Positions 9,717 to 22,177 of a stretch of 64,000 bases of DNA are shown piece after piece. Made by a program: the position numbers and the translations under genes. Numbering within the stretch: position 1 is the stretch's first letter; each line of letters opens with the position of its first letter. Source of the stretch: Bryoerythrophyllum caledonicum (Eukaryota; Streptophyta; Bryopsida; Pottiales; Pottiaceae); the NCBI GenBank assembly GCA_963971425.1, contig OZ020515.1, forward strand, positions 38,297,198-38,361,197, written 5' to 3'. Below the pieces are notes generated by a model. The model was not told the origin of the DNA and ran no database searches. It was given only the letters and a program-made list of their open reading frames with translations.

Positions 9717-12543
9717 ATGGCGGACGAGCTGTCAGCTGCGTTGCCGCCAACGTTTCTAGCATTTCTCAAGCAGAATGACCTCGATGCCTCCATCTATGAT
9801 GCCACAACCACCTTGCCCCTATACATCAGGTGCAATTCCCTCTACTTTCTGCTTCCATCACAACTTTTTTCTCACTCTCCTAAAATTGCGGGGATGTTGG
9901 CATTGGCATGTTGGTTTGTGGTTAGTGATGTCTAGTTATTGCAATAAGATATGGGCTTAGGTGTCTCTCGAAGTGTTGAAGGTAAACCCTAGCCGAATTT
10001 ATGCTGTGGACAGAGGAAAACCTCAAGCCAATTTGGAAATTTCCAGATTCGAAGAAGAGCTCGGACTGAAGCTCTCGCCCTTGACATGGCTTCCCAATTT
10101 CTTCAGCTTACCACCCAAGGCTCAGATTGCGGGCACCCATGCATACCAAGAAGGCAAGGTGACGTTTGAAGTTTCCTTTAGAATTGCGGGCGATGTTGTA
10201 GATCCGGAGTGCATGTACAATGGATGATGTCAAAAAATAAATTGGCCTATTGACGATGGGATTCTGTTCTTTGGGAATCAATTGTATGGGATGGATACAT
10301 CATCGGGTGTTGTTGTGGCAACTTTGGAGATATCGCTTGGCGATCACGTGCTCGATCTTTGTCCTACGCCCGGTGCGTGCCGGTCATTGAATGTCTGTTG
10401 CTTTCGTTGCAATGTCCTTCAATTATGTCTTTGTACATTTGGAGGCTATATTTTGGAGTGGTTGATTGCTTCAGATAATTCAGGTCGTGCGTTCAGAAGC
10501 TTCAGGGTTGACTGTGGTGGTGTGGCATGCGCCAAGTTGTGCATGATGGCCGAGTTATTGGGAAACTCGGGGCCATTAACTGCAGTGGATATTTCTTGAC
10601 CTTGTCTGGCTGCCTGTCGGACCATGCTGCAAAAGTACGATGTGCAAAAGTACGATCTTGGGAGACAAGCCCGCCTTTACCTAGCGGATGGAACGTCCTT
10701 CTCATTGCTTCCGTTGACTGGTGCAAGCACATTATGTTCGGCAAATGTTACTGATGGTCAATGCCATGACAAAAAATCTACCGATGCTGCTAGTAATAGT
10801 GATCGCCTTTATAAAGGTGCGTAGCAGTTTTGTAGTGAGCTCGTAGTGAGCCAAGTTACAACCTGACAACACTATTCTCACGCGAGTGTGGGCCTTCAGT
10901 TGATGTTCACATTTGTCAAAGTGCATGTTCGAGAAATCGTCATCAGCTTTTGATGGATTATTGAATGTCTGCAGTAAGTGACATAGGTTAAGCAATGTAA
11001 GCAGGATCACCCTGAGGATCTTGATGCGTGAAACTACAGCTGACCTCTTGATTACTATTTCATGCCATTGTTAAGATTTTGTATTATCTGCATGCTTTTT
11101 ATTTAGGCGACTTCCAGAAGAATGCAAGGATGGAGACAACATCGTTGTATGGGGAGTGGAAGTCAAGAAGAACATGACAAAAAAAGCGGGCGGCGAAAAG
11201 AGCCAAGTATCTCGGAATGCCTTTACAGATTGGGGAGGATGGGGTACTGGAGCTTTTCCTCTGTGGTGTTGATTCAGGAGTAGTAGGCATGAAAGTGGCC
11301 GATGTGGTGCAAACTTGCGGTGACTCCCAGAACATGTCTCTTTGCGGTTATGACAAGGTAATTACTCAGTGGTGCACCCACCTTGAAATCGATATCTCTT
11401 TGCTTCAGATCTCTTGAGGCGATCTTCACGTTGTGGCTGGTTTTATAGAAGTGTGGTTGCTATGTTGAGTCCTATTTGATGTACGTCAATATCCGCTCGT
11501 TCTTTATTTATTACGTTTGTATATGAATCTGTAGATTTTGTCAATGTTGCAGGATGTGTGACAGTCAGTGGACTGATTCCATCTTGTTTCTTTTTTAATA
11601 TTTTACCTGTGCGTGAGTAGGTGTTAGTGGATGCAGAATGCACTCATGATGGTTCATTGAAACACATCACCAAATACAAGCAATGGGGTTGGGAAACATT
11701 CGAGAGACGTTTCTTAAACAAAGATCGCATTGCTTCTATCACCTCTCTTCAGGTAAACACGAGTTTGGTAGCTTCTTGATACTCACGAAATTTTGGCATT
11801 GTAGAAGGCGCCTTGCACTTGATATTTTTGACTATGGTGAGATTTTATGAACCTAGCCCGTGCCATCTGCTTATGGTTTCTGGGAATCTAATTTCCATTT
11901 TGCAGACATATCGTCTGTACGTAGTGATTTTTTCTATTCATCGACCACTAAGAAAGGATCTCTAAGGCATGAAGTTGGGTAATTTTTATCACACCAATAT
12001 TTCACTATTCAACCAGTTGTGCATATCAATTCCTCATAAGATAACGCGTGTGTATCATGCAGGTGCATCTCTTGAGCAATGGATTTAGATCATTGAACCC
12101 TAGAGGCACACTTGTATACAGCACTTGCAGGTACATTGTTCGAGTCTCGTGCGCTTTGTTTATATTAGATTTGATGTGCTCTATTTTAGATTTTGTGCAT
12201 TCTAACCATGTTCATAGCAAATCGAAACTAGTTTACAAGTGGACAGTTTGATTTTCATTATGCCATTGATTATTGTCCCCAGCTTGATTGAGGAATTAGA
12301 TTGTATTCTGTCGCCCTCGCAAACTGTTTATACAGCTCGAATATTGTCAAGATTAGACTAGTGGTGAAGTGGTGGATTGTTGCTGCTTGTACTATGTCTT
12401 GTACATCTATAAATACACCATGTTTGTTCTTGAGCAACTTTACCAAGGACCAAAATGAAGGTGTGGTGGAGAGATTTCTTGCAACTCATGATAATGCACG
12501 TCCCTTAAACTTTGTGCTTAGAAGTAGTTACAGGGTTAAATAA
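9717..12543 (+). pseudogene. NSUN-type RNA (cytosine-5) methyltransferase, decayed
   Basis: Reads like the plant At5g66180 group of NOL1/NOP2/Sun m5C RNA methyltransferases, which use SAM. Exons by homology and splice sites: 9717-9829 (MADELSAALPPTFLAFLKQN), 9961-10158 (SPLTWLPNFFSLPPKAQIAG, AYQEGK), 10285-10372 (SAM motif I region HVLDLCPTPG), 10532-10815 (AKLCMMAELLGNSG; LYLADGTSFSLLP), 11107-11357, 11621-11752 (motif IV cysteine, VLVDAECTHDGS), 12063-12130 (motif VI cysteine, LVYSTC) and 12435-12543 (NEGVVERFLATHDN, then TAA). Decay is clear. There are in-frame TGA codons at 10597-10599 and 11175-11177. No AG acceptor is found before 10285, and the acceptor before 10532 is lost. A 15-bp tandem duplication near 10629-10660 doubles QKYD. 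Both catalytic cysteines remain. Most likely a pseudogene. Confidence 0.8.
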
Positions 12544-14910
12544 TGCTTTGAGTTTGTTGAGGGAGAGGGACAATTCAATTATAAATTATATGCTGTGAAA
12601 GTGTGTTGTGGATATATATGTGGTATCTTTGGTATTATTTATGGAAGTACTAATGTGAATGATTGGAATATTTCATAAAAGATTGTAATCTTATGGGATT
12701 TATAATTTAATAATATTTGTTGATTGGTGAGCAAAGATATGTAAGCAAACCGATTCATTTATATTATTTCATTATATTTACCATATGAGTTCTCCTAATT
12801 GAATATCCAATTGTCATTTTTGTAGTAATTGTATTTTATCCTCCCCAAGAGTTTCATGGTGTCTATCCCAATGAATAAAAAAAAAGCAAAAAATTGATAT
12901 TAGTCCCTTGATTATGACAAGGGGCTTGTTTTCAAATGATGGGTAGTTCCTAGAATGTAGCTCCGGCTTGGATTTCAGGCGGTTCCAGTCATTAGGGACC
13001 AATACGTGGCGAGCATGGCTGTGGTAGGAATGTGGTGGTTTGGCATAGCAGGTGAATCTGTATGGAGTGGATGTGCGCTAATTTTCATATTCAGAGTCAT
13101 TTGTAGATGAGTCGCGTGTGCTCATCCTGGCTACACTATGAGCCTCCAACATGTAATGTCACTAATGCGTTAGGCTGAATTCGCTCTCGGGAGAGCCATA
13201 CTCTTCGTAGCAAAGTTTTGGAGATGATCGTCCCTGAAAACGCCCGACGTGTACTGAAACGTCGCTGGAGTCAATTTTCCATGACCTGCAAAAACTTATT
13301 ATCTTTGCCCCTTGCTTCCACACAAAGAAGTTCAAGATATTATTAAAAAATGTTCACAAATACAAACAAAAGGAGGGACAACTCATAATGACCAACATGA
13401 CTAGACTTTAGCAGCCTCTGATTTTGAAAAATAATTATCCGAGATGCTCTACTTTTAGGAAGTCTCACCAAAATAGCAAACCCTCATATTATATCCGAGA
13501 TCATATCCGGTCTCAAGTCGTCGTAGTAGAGGCGTTGTTCACTCCTCGGATAGAGTTGTGTCCTCTTATGTTATGGAGATTGCTTCTAGTGAACATAGAG
13601 TTGCTTCTTTTTTTTTTGCGGTTGTTGGGTTTAGTTGGTTCTCTGTCAAGTCTTGGCTTTTGGTATTTCTCTTTTGAGTCTCGGTTAAGTCTAGGTTTCT
13701 GGTCTCCTTGTTTTGAGTCCCAGTTGTCAAACCATCAACTTGATGTGCAACAAGCAGGTCCAATGTTTGCAATTGTGAGAGTTGATTTGTGATTTAAGTT
13801 TTCATTTGTTTTCCTTCCAAAAATAAGGTCAGCGGGTTTGGTCACAAGTCAAGTTGTGTTGTTGAGAAACGGCGAGCTGTTGTGTATTGAGTCTCGGTTG
13901 TTGAGTCTCAGCACTTAATAGTGGTTTAAGGAAGCGGTATTGAGGGCTCTAAGAAATTAGTAGTTGGTCTTTTTCTCATGGCAATTCGATTAAAATTACG
14001 TTACACCAAATTCTAGATTTAGCAGTTAGTTGGACTTACAACCCCACAGGTGTCACCTTTAAGAAGCAAATATTTTTTGTTATGAATTTGACACAATTTA
14101 GATTTGGGTTGTTGCTCAGTTGGGCAGTAATATGAAGGGTAGCATTTGGGATTTTTTTTGCAAGTGGGAATAAATGGCTGGAAATCTATCATCTACTTCA
14201 ACGTTGGTTATAGTCTTGGTCAAGTCCCACCAAGGGAGTACATTCGAGATTGTGATCTGAGATCCCATGTGTCACGTGAATTTTCATTCATTTCCAGACC
14301 GGTGAGAGACTTCAAGGCATTATCAATACTCATGAACGATTTCTATGCTAAAAACCACATACCGCCAAGGCCTCTTATCCAGCGATGAGTATCAAGAGTG
14401 TGAGTGTCAAGAGTGCGGTATCCATGGATGCAAAGTGCACCGTAAGCCATCTTCCAAATCCAAATCCTTCAGAAAATGTGGAGTTTGGTGCAATGCCTCA
14501 ATGATTGCCGGCCTTGGCATACGCTTTCTAGTAGTGCCAACACATTCGCCAAAATTCAATTGGGACTCGATGGAGCAAAAACTACACATGTTGATGAGTG
14601 CAAAGCAAAAGAGAGAAAATTGATTGGCACATTTGGGCTTCCCGCCCCAACCGTGTTGTAAAACTTCGGTGTCCACATGAGCGGCTTAGCATCGACGCTT
14701 GGCTGCGCACCCAAACCCTCCTGTGCAAATCTTGGATTCCTCCGACCCTAGAATCACGTCCTTTTAGTTGAAGACAACCTCCTCCAACCCTTCATGGTCG
14801 CTCTACTTTGTGGCCCTCTAGCAGTTCGACTCTAGCACCTCCGAACATTGTGGATTTGGGGCTTCAATGCAATCCCAAATGGAAGTGGATGAACCTTCGC
14901 TGGCTAGCAA
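12544..14910. other. AT-rich region without a supported gene
   Basis: About 2.4 kb. Variants of 'gagtctcggtt' recur between 13674 and 13910. Frames such as 14146-14388 and 14345-14623 are short and unlike known families. A Cys-rich piece (ECECQECGIHGCKVH) near 14397-14450 has no context. I see nothing firm. Confidence 0.4.
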
Positions 14911-15034
14911 GAGAGGAGAACCGAGACTGGGATCCGAGATGGAGAGGAGAACCGAGATTGGGATCCGAGATAGAGAGGAGAATCGAGACTGGGATTCGAG
15001 ATGGAGAGGAGAACTGAGACTGGGATCCAAGATG
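14911..15034. repeat. 31-bp minisatellite, four units
   Basis: Units at 14911-14941, 14942-14972, 14973-15003 and 15004-15034 share the pattern gagaggagaaccgagactgg plus gatccgagatg, with one to three changes each. As 31 is not a multiple of three, each unit shifts the frame, arguing against a coding role. Confidence 0.9.
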
Positions 15035-16960
15035 GAGAAGCTGCGTGGGAGGGCAGGTCGCAGCAAGGTGGAAAGAAAAAGTTCCCAAAAAGGAAGAAGA
15101 CTATTAGAAGGAAAAGATGTAAGTGTAGAAAGAAGTGGAGGGAGGTCGATCCGTCGTGGTCAGAAAAGACCCAAAAAATGGGCCTGCAGAAGTGAACATG
15201 GATTGCTTCTAGTGAGTGGGACTCAAATGGAACTGCAGTCTCAAATTAGCTTAAGGAATCATCCCGACTATTTTTAGGGTCCCCCATGACCTCAAAATGG
15301 GGGTTGATCTATTACTTGGGCCCCATGTTTGTGAGATGTGGCAGCAATAAAAAAAACCCATCAACTTCTGAGCAAAAAGTGACCTTCCTAGCTAACAATT
15401 AGTATCCGGGCATCAGTCACCAATGTCAAAGTTTTGATAACCAGTTATGTACAAAATATTCCTTCAAATCCATTTTCAAATTTTAAAAAAATAATTCAAT
15501 TCTGATATAATATTTGTTTAGTAGTATTTTAATTCTAGAAAGGTTGGATAGATTTTCATCTTCAATTAAGTTGTGAAAAAATGAAAGTTATTTAATGATG
15601 AAAACATCCAAAGTACCTATTTTCTAAATATCAAATTTTTGAACACGTGAGTAATACAGAAAAATACTGAATATGTTATGTGTTATTTTTCATATGATTA
15701 TTTTTTGGACCAAAGCAATTCCAGTCTCAAGTAAGTGATTTTTAAGAAAAATGAATTTAGAATGCACTGGAAAATCAATTTTTAATAATAATGTGTTTTC
15801 TAGTCCATAAATGGGTAGCTAAAATGGGCATTGGCCATAATATAGTCAATCATTAGGCAATCAAGGGTGAATAGCTATTATTATATAATAGGTAATTTGT
15901 GCAAAATGTGCTACCAACTTACAGAGGTAGTAGCTATCAAAACCGTTGCTCTTAGTCAAAGATTTGACCCGACATCTCCCAAGCTGACATGTCATTCTCA
16001 TCCAGCAGGTGCCAATTGGTGAAAAGGACCAAACAAAATCTCCTCCCTATTTTTTATATCTATAAAATGGTCAATCATTGGATGGTTTGGGATAAGTATT
16101 AATGAATTTATATAATTGACATGTGTAGAATGTGCTACCAACCTAATGTAGGAATTGTCACGGGTTCACAACCATGGCTCTTCCTCAATAATTTGACAAG
16201 ATTCAATACATCTCCTGAGGTGGGCCTTTTTTGCTGCTGCCTGTAGGTTGTCAATGAAAATGACCAAAATGAAATCAATCACCATTTCAAATTTTGAACA
16301 TACATGCAACATCATCCATAGGATCAAGTCACTATTGAGGTACCCCAAAGGAGTGTCTCACAACACAATTTCATGACCCCATGCACCTTTCATAAGCTCT
16401 TTTTGCAAATGAGTATATTGCATCACTTTCCAAGTGAATACTAGTCCATATCATTGCCACACTCATAGAGGACTTAGAAAAATTATAATTTCAAAATCAA
16501 ATGACAATTAATATTCTTGTTGATTATTTGAAATCAAATTCAGGACCATGTCTTCTTCATATTAGTTGATTTGCAAAGGAATGTCAAATTGCATCATTTT
16601 GGTAATATTTTTTGACACGTCATTCTTGTACTTGTCATTTTCTAATAAAAGCTACTGTTCATTTACCTCTACCTCCCTCCTAATCTTTCAAATCACCTAC
16701 TTTTTCTATAGAGTTGAAAGAAATTTATTTTTCATAAATTTTGAAGGTAAAAGGGATCATGTCATCTAAATTCAAAAGTCGCTACATAGCTTAGCCCAAA
16801 TATGTGCTACATGTTATGTGTCAGTGACATAATACAAATTTATTCCTAACATGGGTGCGCATGAGCGAATAGGAGCCACTGGTGGCATCCTAAGGATCCT
16901 CTTTGGAGTCTTTTAGGAGAATTTTTGAAAAACAAACAAACACTAGAGGGCACTAGATCA
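15035..16960. other. AT-rich intergenic DNA
   Basis: No frame above about 67 codons, no known domain, no tRNA-like cloverleaf seen. Long A/T runs dominate from 15470 to 16780. Confidence 0.5.
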
Positions 16961-16963
16961 CCT

Positions 16964-17430
16964 CAAGTCGAGGTGACCTTGACAGATTGTTTGTGCATGC
17001 CCCCATTGGACATTGGAGTTCTGGTAGTGGAGTAGTCTAGTAAAAAAACTAAACGGCCACCTCAATGCAGCTGACCTCGACTCGAGGTGAGCCTGCGAAC
17101 CCGTTGTGCGTGCCTCCTCATCACAGTTTAGCTCAAACCGAGGTGAAACAATTAGATCCAATGCTGAGACGTTAGTTTGATGATCAATTTAATGTAGTGA
17201 GCTATAGGTGAACTAATTTGAATTGAACATGAGCTCGACTCGAGATGAAACTTTATAACCTACGTGCGGGATTCAAATTTTCTGTTTTTTGGATGTGGCG
17301 ATGTAATGTGAATTTGAGCTTGAATCGAGCTAAACGTATGAAATCGTTTGTGAACTTGTGAAGTTCAATTGTGCTCTACTTCTAGCTATAGAGAGATGCA
17401 TTGAACATGAGCTTGAATCGAGCTGATATT
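16964..17430. repeat. dispersed copies of a gagctcgactcgaggtga-like motif
   Basis: Related motifs occur near 16966 (caagtcgaggtgac), 17079 (ctcgactcgaggtgag), 17132 (gctcaaaccgaggtga), 17231 (gagctcgactcgagatga), 17311 (gagcttgaatcgagct) and 17409 (gagcttgaatcgagct), at irregular spacing of 50-115 bp. Several are self-complementary at the core (CTCGAG or AGCT...AGCT). The last one lies inside module C and recurs in its second copy near 38261. Confidence 0.5.
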
Positions 17431-17473
17431 GGCAAACATGTAGCTAGTTACCTGGTTACACCTTCTACAAGGT

Positions 17474-17493
17474 GGGTTACATTGGTGTAACCC
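17474..17493. other. palindromic junction 2
   Basis: GGGTTACATTGGTGTAACCC, a 20-bp palindrome except at the central bases, in the same setting as junction 1: 'acctggttacacc' upstream and 'catcctctggaaatggacgt' downstream. Confidence 0.75.
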
Positions 17494-17988
17494 ATCCTCT
17501 GGAAATGGACGTAGTTTTGCACGAATGCATGCCATTGCCTCTCCGCCCCTCTCCTCTGCGCCTCTGCGCCTCTGCGCCCCTCCCATTGCGCCTTCTCCAC
17601 CCCTCTCCTTGCCCCTCTCTGCCCCGCTTTCATCTGCGCGTCTCCCTCCACGATCTCTTTTGCTGTTGTTGGAAGTTGGAAGTTGGAAGTTGGAGGGGGT
17701 GAGTGACGGGGATGATTCTCACCGGTCGCCAGCAACGCAGCTGTGATTCCAGGAGCACAGTCTGTGTTCGGAGGCATTCAAGCGCAAATTCGCCTTTGCC
17801 ACGGTTGCCAGGGCTGCCCACTGCCGTCGCCTTCGCCTGCTCTATTCCCCTTCTCGCCATGGCCACCGTCGTTGCCGATTCCAGCATCCCGTCCGTCTCC
17901 CTTGCGTGCTCTCCGATGCCCTTCCCTGCGCCTCCATGACCCTTCTCCCGCCCCCTCTGCACACGGCCTAGCAGCGCCCGCTTCAGCC

Positions 17989-18909
17989 ATGGAGCCCGCT
18001 GGGGTTGAAGCCTTCCACCGGCTCTGGCTGCAAATCGAAGAAGCCTATTCATTTTAAAAAATAATCTTTTTTTTGGTGTTGGGTTTTTTCGTGCAGTATG
18101 AGCTTGCACAATTTGAGAGTCGGTGTGATGAGACTTGGCACGCTTCGGACTTGAAGACGTCTGAGACCGATGCCACGAGGCAAGGAGCACGTATAGGGTT
18201 TAGGAGCTCAGCTTCTACAATTCAACCAGGTTATTGCTGGGTCAAGCTCTGGGGTTTGGAGGAGGAAATGGCGCGACTCTAGGCTGATCAAGTCGCGCTT
18301 CAACTTCAGCTTGAATTGGACAGTGCCAATGTACAAAGCCTCAGAATCTCTGTGTTGTTTTGCCTAGGTTTTGCATTTGGGCTATGTCTGATTTATTTAC
18401 TTATTGTTTGTAAATTAGGTCATGTTCTTGCTCCTCGTCAATGCATTTGCGCTTTTGCTCCTACAGAGAAGGGAGTAGGGGTGGCACAAATTCGAATGCG
18501 GAATGTTGGTGAGGCTTCGGAGGGAAAGGCAACGGACTCCTACTTCGACCATGCGTTTACTACTGCGGATTTTCATGAGACGAAAGTTGCAAGCAGACCA
18601 GGTGAGCATGTCCGTTTTGTCTTTTTCGCCTTCTCTTGTACGTCAGCTCGAGTTTCCCTTCTCTGTGGTACCAGTAGATCGTACGCTGAGTTCCTCTACC
18701 TTTTGGTAGGTTTTATTGAAGACCGCGGTTGATGATCATCAAAATTGTGAGGCTTTGCCCACACATATCCTCCGTTCATTCAGTTTCGGCTTTGGGAAAA
18801 TCTTGCATCATTCAAGATTCATAAAGGTTGGGGTTTGGACCGTGAAGCGGGTGGCGGAAGAGGTGAGAGTAGATGGCTCAAGGGGCAGCTGCAGTTGCTT
18901 GACTTAGAG
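17989..18909 (+). pseudogene. spliced segment of module C, copy 1
   Basis: A paralogue of the module A segment: EVEALHWGWLQIKEAY there, GVEAFHRLWLQIEEAY here. Then an exon after 18097 (YELAQFESRCDETWHASD), the LQLQLELDSAN piece near 18295, and a clean exon ending at a GT donor near 18600 (VGVAQIRMRNVGEASEGKAT then FHETKVASRPG). An in-frame stop interrupts the MARL exon at 18279. The coiled-coil last exon of module A is replaced by a different end. Function unknown; apparently not intact. Confidence 0.4.
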
Positions 18910-18911
18910 CA

Positions 18912-20205
18912 TAGCCTCAGTCCTGACCATGCGGATCGCAATGTGCAAAATATCGTTCATGATGATCCCTCCAATGTCTCAATCTTGAACACGACCGACA
19001 ACGACGCCAAGTCTTCTCCGATACATCATCGTCTCCTGCAACTCTTTCAACATAGGAAAGGACTGATATATATTTCACCAGGCGCACAGCCTCCCACTCA
19101 AATATCAATATCACCGACAGAACAACTATCAACAGGATTTTGAATTGCCAACTTCAAAATGGACGACATTCTGACCAGATACTCAAGGGTCGAGATGGAA
19201 GAAGGCACTCATCCACTCAAATTGTCATGCAAAAGATCCCCGCATATTGTAGTGTCAGTCCAGTCCAGGCTCGCAGGAAACAGCTAGTACTAAATCCGCA
19301 AGAAGTGAGCAGGCTCGACTCACAGAATGTCAAGATTCACAATCATTCCAATCTCCTCCGGCACACCAGTTATTACTTAGAATGCTCAGCTCGGGGGTCG
19401 GATACGTACACAAGGCTCCTCCTTTCTCAAATAACCCCTAAAAAGGTTCCCTACAATTCTGAACGTCGTGCACCTGGAAGCTTCATACCGCATGCAGGCA
19501 ATGATCAGAGTTGTGGTTTGGTACGCCTTGAAGCACAGAAATGCTGACCCTAATGCTCCACGTTACTGACCTCAGAGTGGGGTCCGAAACCCTCCGGCCT
19601 TGCCGAACCCATGTTGCTCGCACCACCTACGGACGAGCTCACGAACTGATCAATCAGATGATTTGTACCAAGCCCCTCAGGAGTCACCCTTCCAAATCAC
19701 CAAAGCGATCTTCCTGACATCGTAAAATCACACCAGCACCCGCAAAAACGCATCGAACCACGAACTGCCACTGTAATGTGCATCGTCCGAAATCAGCAAC
19801 CGATCACATCACCATGAAATTGCAAAACCATCTCAACTCCGGCCACCAATTGTCAACAAGAGCAACCACCACAAAACGCAAAAACGTATGGAGACGAGCG
19901 ACATACCTCCTCCTCGAAGGACATGGCCACCTTCAGCAGCGAATCAGGACCCGGCACTAAATGCCCACGGTCGTCACCACTGCTTTCGCCCGCTACCAAT
20001 CCTTCCACCGCCCATCCTTCCACCGAGACTCCATAATCACGCATATCATTCGGAAAACACCGGCCCGCCATCTCACCTCTACCACCCCCCTCCCCAAGCA
20101 GGGAGTCGTGCGAACTCTCCCCCGCACCCTCCCATGATTATAAGGTACTCACATACAGAACAATCAGGTGAATGGCATTTGATCTGTAACTCGCATTTGG
20201 ACCGG
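18912..20205. other. unassigned region downstream of the helicase remnant
   Basis: About 1.3 kb, CA-rich on the plus strand, present once in the window. Short frames (19140-19547 plus, 19853-20071 minus) resemble nothing I recognise. It may include the 3' flank of the minus-strand helicase. Confidence 0.3.
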
Positions 20206-21640
20206 TCAACCACTTTGCAAATTCGGAATCAGTGATGTCAAGGGGGCATCCAGACCTCTCCAAGACACCTCTAATCCTGTGCAGATTCCTCCAAAAGAGC
20301 AAAAGAGCCAACACGTTGGTACAATCTTGTCGTGGCCTACGGAGTTACATCCCAATCCAAACCGCTCGGGATGCAGCACCTGTTTTCCGAGCCTGTTGGG
20401 CAATCCGCAACCAAAGCACTGATTGACCCTCCATTGCAGTCGATTCTGGCACGTGGATGATCCATGATTTTTCCCCGGACACTTGAAACAAAGGTATCTA
20501 ACACGTGGGCATTTTGCCACAGAATGGTCGCACTCCCGTTCTTGATTTATGGTACATATGATGCACTTGTCTCTGGCTCCACTCAAAAATTGATACAAGT
20601 CCAACAAGGCTATCCTCTGGGTCGTATGATGTTCCCGTGCTTCCTCTACTGGCTCGGCCAATAATGCATCCGCAAGGCAGATTCTTTTGGAAGGTGGACC
20701 ATCGAGCATGGCCAATGTGTCTTCATCCATGTTGGCAAATACGTCGATGTCATCGGGAACCATGTAGGTCTTTGAGGAATCCATCGACCCTGTGGTATCA
20801 GGGGTCGGTCGAACACGAGAAGCCAACGACTCGCAGATATCACATCTCGACGATCAGGAGGAGAAACAATTGAGCCCCGCTCCATCCACATATTCTTGAA
20901 GCACCTACCGTCGACATCTCAATCCGATCATGAATTCCTTGAGCTCGGTGCAGGTCCGTTCCGGAGGCTGCCGTGCAATCGGTAACAGAATGATATGTTT
21001 GGTGGGCAATCTATCTCGACCACCCCGACCACTCTCTTGTGCAAGGTCGATCATCGAATAAGGCTCATCCACATGAACAACGAGGTGAACTGATTCAAAA
21101 TTGATTCCCGTTCCAAAAGCTCCGGTGGCTACCATGACGTCTGCGTCGCCGATCATCCATGAGTCCTGGGCTGAGGTTTTGGACATTGCATCCAAATGTC
21201 CGTGGTAGTAGACAGCGGTGATGCCTTGGGTGCAGAGGAGTGTCGCTAGACTCTTCGTCTGGTCCCTTCCCTTACAGAAGACGATGGACTTTGGAACACT
21301 CTCCCCGGATGATAGAATCATCGACAAAGCATCACTCAAAGAGCCTCCGACCTTGATCACTTGATAAGCAATGTTTGAGCGATTCGTTGGACTTCGGATG
21401 ATGGATGGACGGGACTAATAGAATTTCGACAGAGGACCTTCCATACTCGAGAGTACCGTAGCCGATAATAGAATCAATGGAACCGCCACTCTCCGAACGT
21501 GCTCCAAATCAGCGACGGCCGGTCTCCAGCTGCCCGATGTCAATCCCAGGTGGCATTCATCCACAACGATCCTCGCCAGGCGGCCCTGCCCATGTAGGTG
21601 TCCGAGATGATTCTGAAGAGCCTGGGACAAACAATGCTCC
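20206..21640 (-). pseudogene. RecQ-like helicase of subtelomeric type, broken
   Basis: Superfamily 2 helicase motifs in order on the minus strand. 21415-21640: DEAH-type box VDECH at 21550-21561 (ARIVVDECHLGLTSGSWRP) and motif III LLSAT. 20905-21360: C-terminal helicase domain with YYHGHLDAMSK, VATGAFGTGINFESVHLVVH and motif VI QESGRGGRD. 20206-20880: Cys/His-rich tail (CIICTINQERECDHSVAKCP; YLCFKCPGKNH). This layout (RecQ core plus a Cys-rich tail) is that of the fungal telomere-linked helicases, best known next to telomeres. The N-terminal part with motifs I and Ia is missing: homology stops at about 21640, exactly where module B begins. The frame shifts between the two helicase lobes and before the tail, so this copy is not functional. 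The family call is by motif reading only. Confidence 0.7.
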
Positions 21641-21712
21641 ACGGGGAAGCAAGCTGCTTGGGGAAAACTGCAACAGGGCCAAAACAACAGTGAGCGAGGC
21701 AAGGAGCGGTGA

Positions 21713-22031
21713 AGGCCCGTTCGCACTAGGCAGAAGAACTCATGTTCACCGCAAGTGCTGCAAGAATCTGCGTCATAAGGATAAATGTAATAAATCATTC
21801 AAAAAATTAATGAACTGAAATCCAAAACTGAATAGTTCTTGCGGCCACTTGAATAGTGATTTCTAACGCAAAATCATGGCTCATCCTAGCTTGCGTGCGG
21901 CAACCGCATGCAAGAGCGACTTGAGTTGGTATGAGACAAGAGTCTACAGTGTTTTTGAATAAGAAAATGTTCTCTCAAATTACCCTAACGCGGAACGCGA
22001 GTCGACCGCAAGTGCTAGTGCGAACGGGCCT
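21713..22031. mobile_element. PIF/Harbinger-like MITE with TGA target duplication
   Basis: 319 bp with perfect 17-bp terminal inverted repeats AGGCCCGTTCGCACTAG, flanked by TGA at 21710-21712 and 22032-22034. Module B copy 2 has the empty site (ggagcggtgagcagcaag near 53845). Inside the ends, 'accgcaagtgct' occurs near both termini. The 3-bp duplication and GGCC-type ends fit PIF/Harbinger (Tourist-like) miniature elements. There is no coding capacity. Confidence 0.9.
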
Positions 22032-22177
22032 TGAGCAACAAGTGCAATTTCGATCCCGACCGTGCAATTTTCCCATTAATATGGACTGAACTAGTACAAA
22101 TTTAGGCACAGGGCCATACTTCAAGCCATGAGACGCATAAAAATGGTGATCCACTTTAACACAACTCACTTTTAGTA

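Larger units (their letters stand above)
17369..18911 (+). repeat. module C, copy 1
   Basis: Matches 38217-39774 closely from 'attgtgctctacttctagc' to 'gcttgacttagagc'. It contains a palindromic junction (17474) and a diverged version of the spliced segment of module A (about 17989 onward). Beyond these limits the two copies do not match. Confidence 0.85.

Noticed and set aside
14345-14623. Cys-rich frame as a zinc-finger gene
   Set aside because: A single short cluster with no family match, in DNA without other coding signs.
16964-17430. CRISPR-like spaced repeats
   Set aside because: Spacing is irregular, motifs are short and diverged, and the sequence is eukaryotic.
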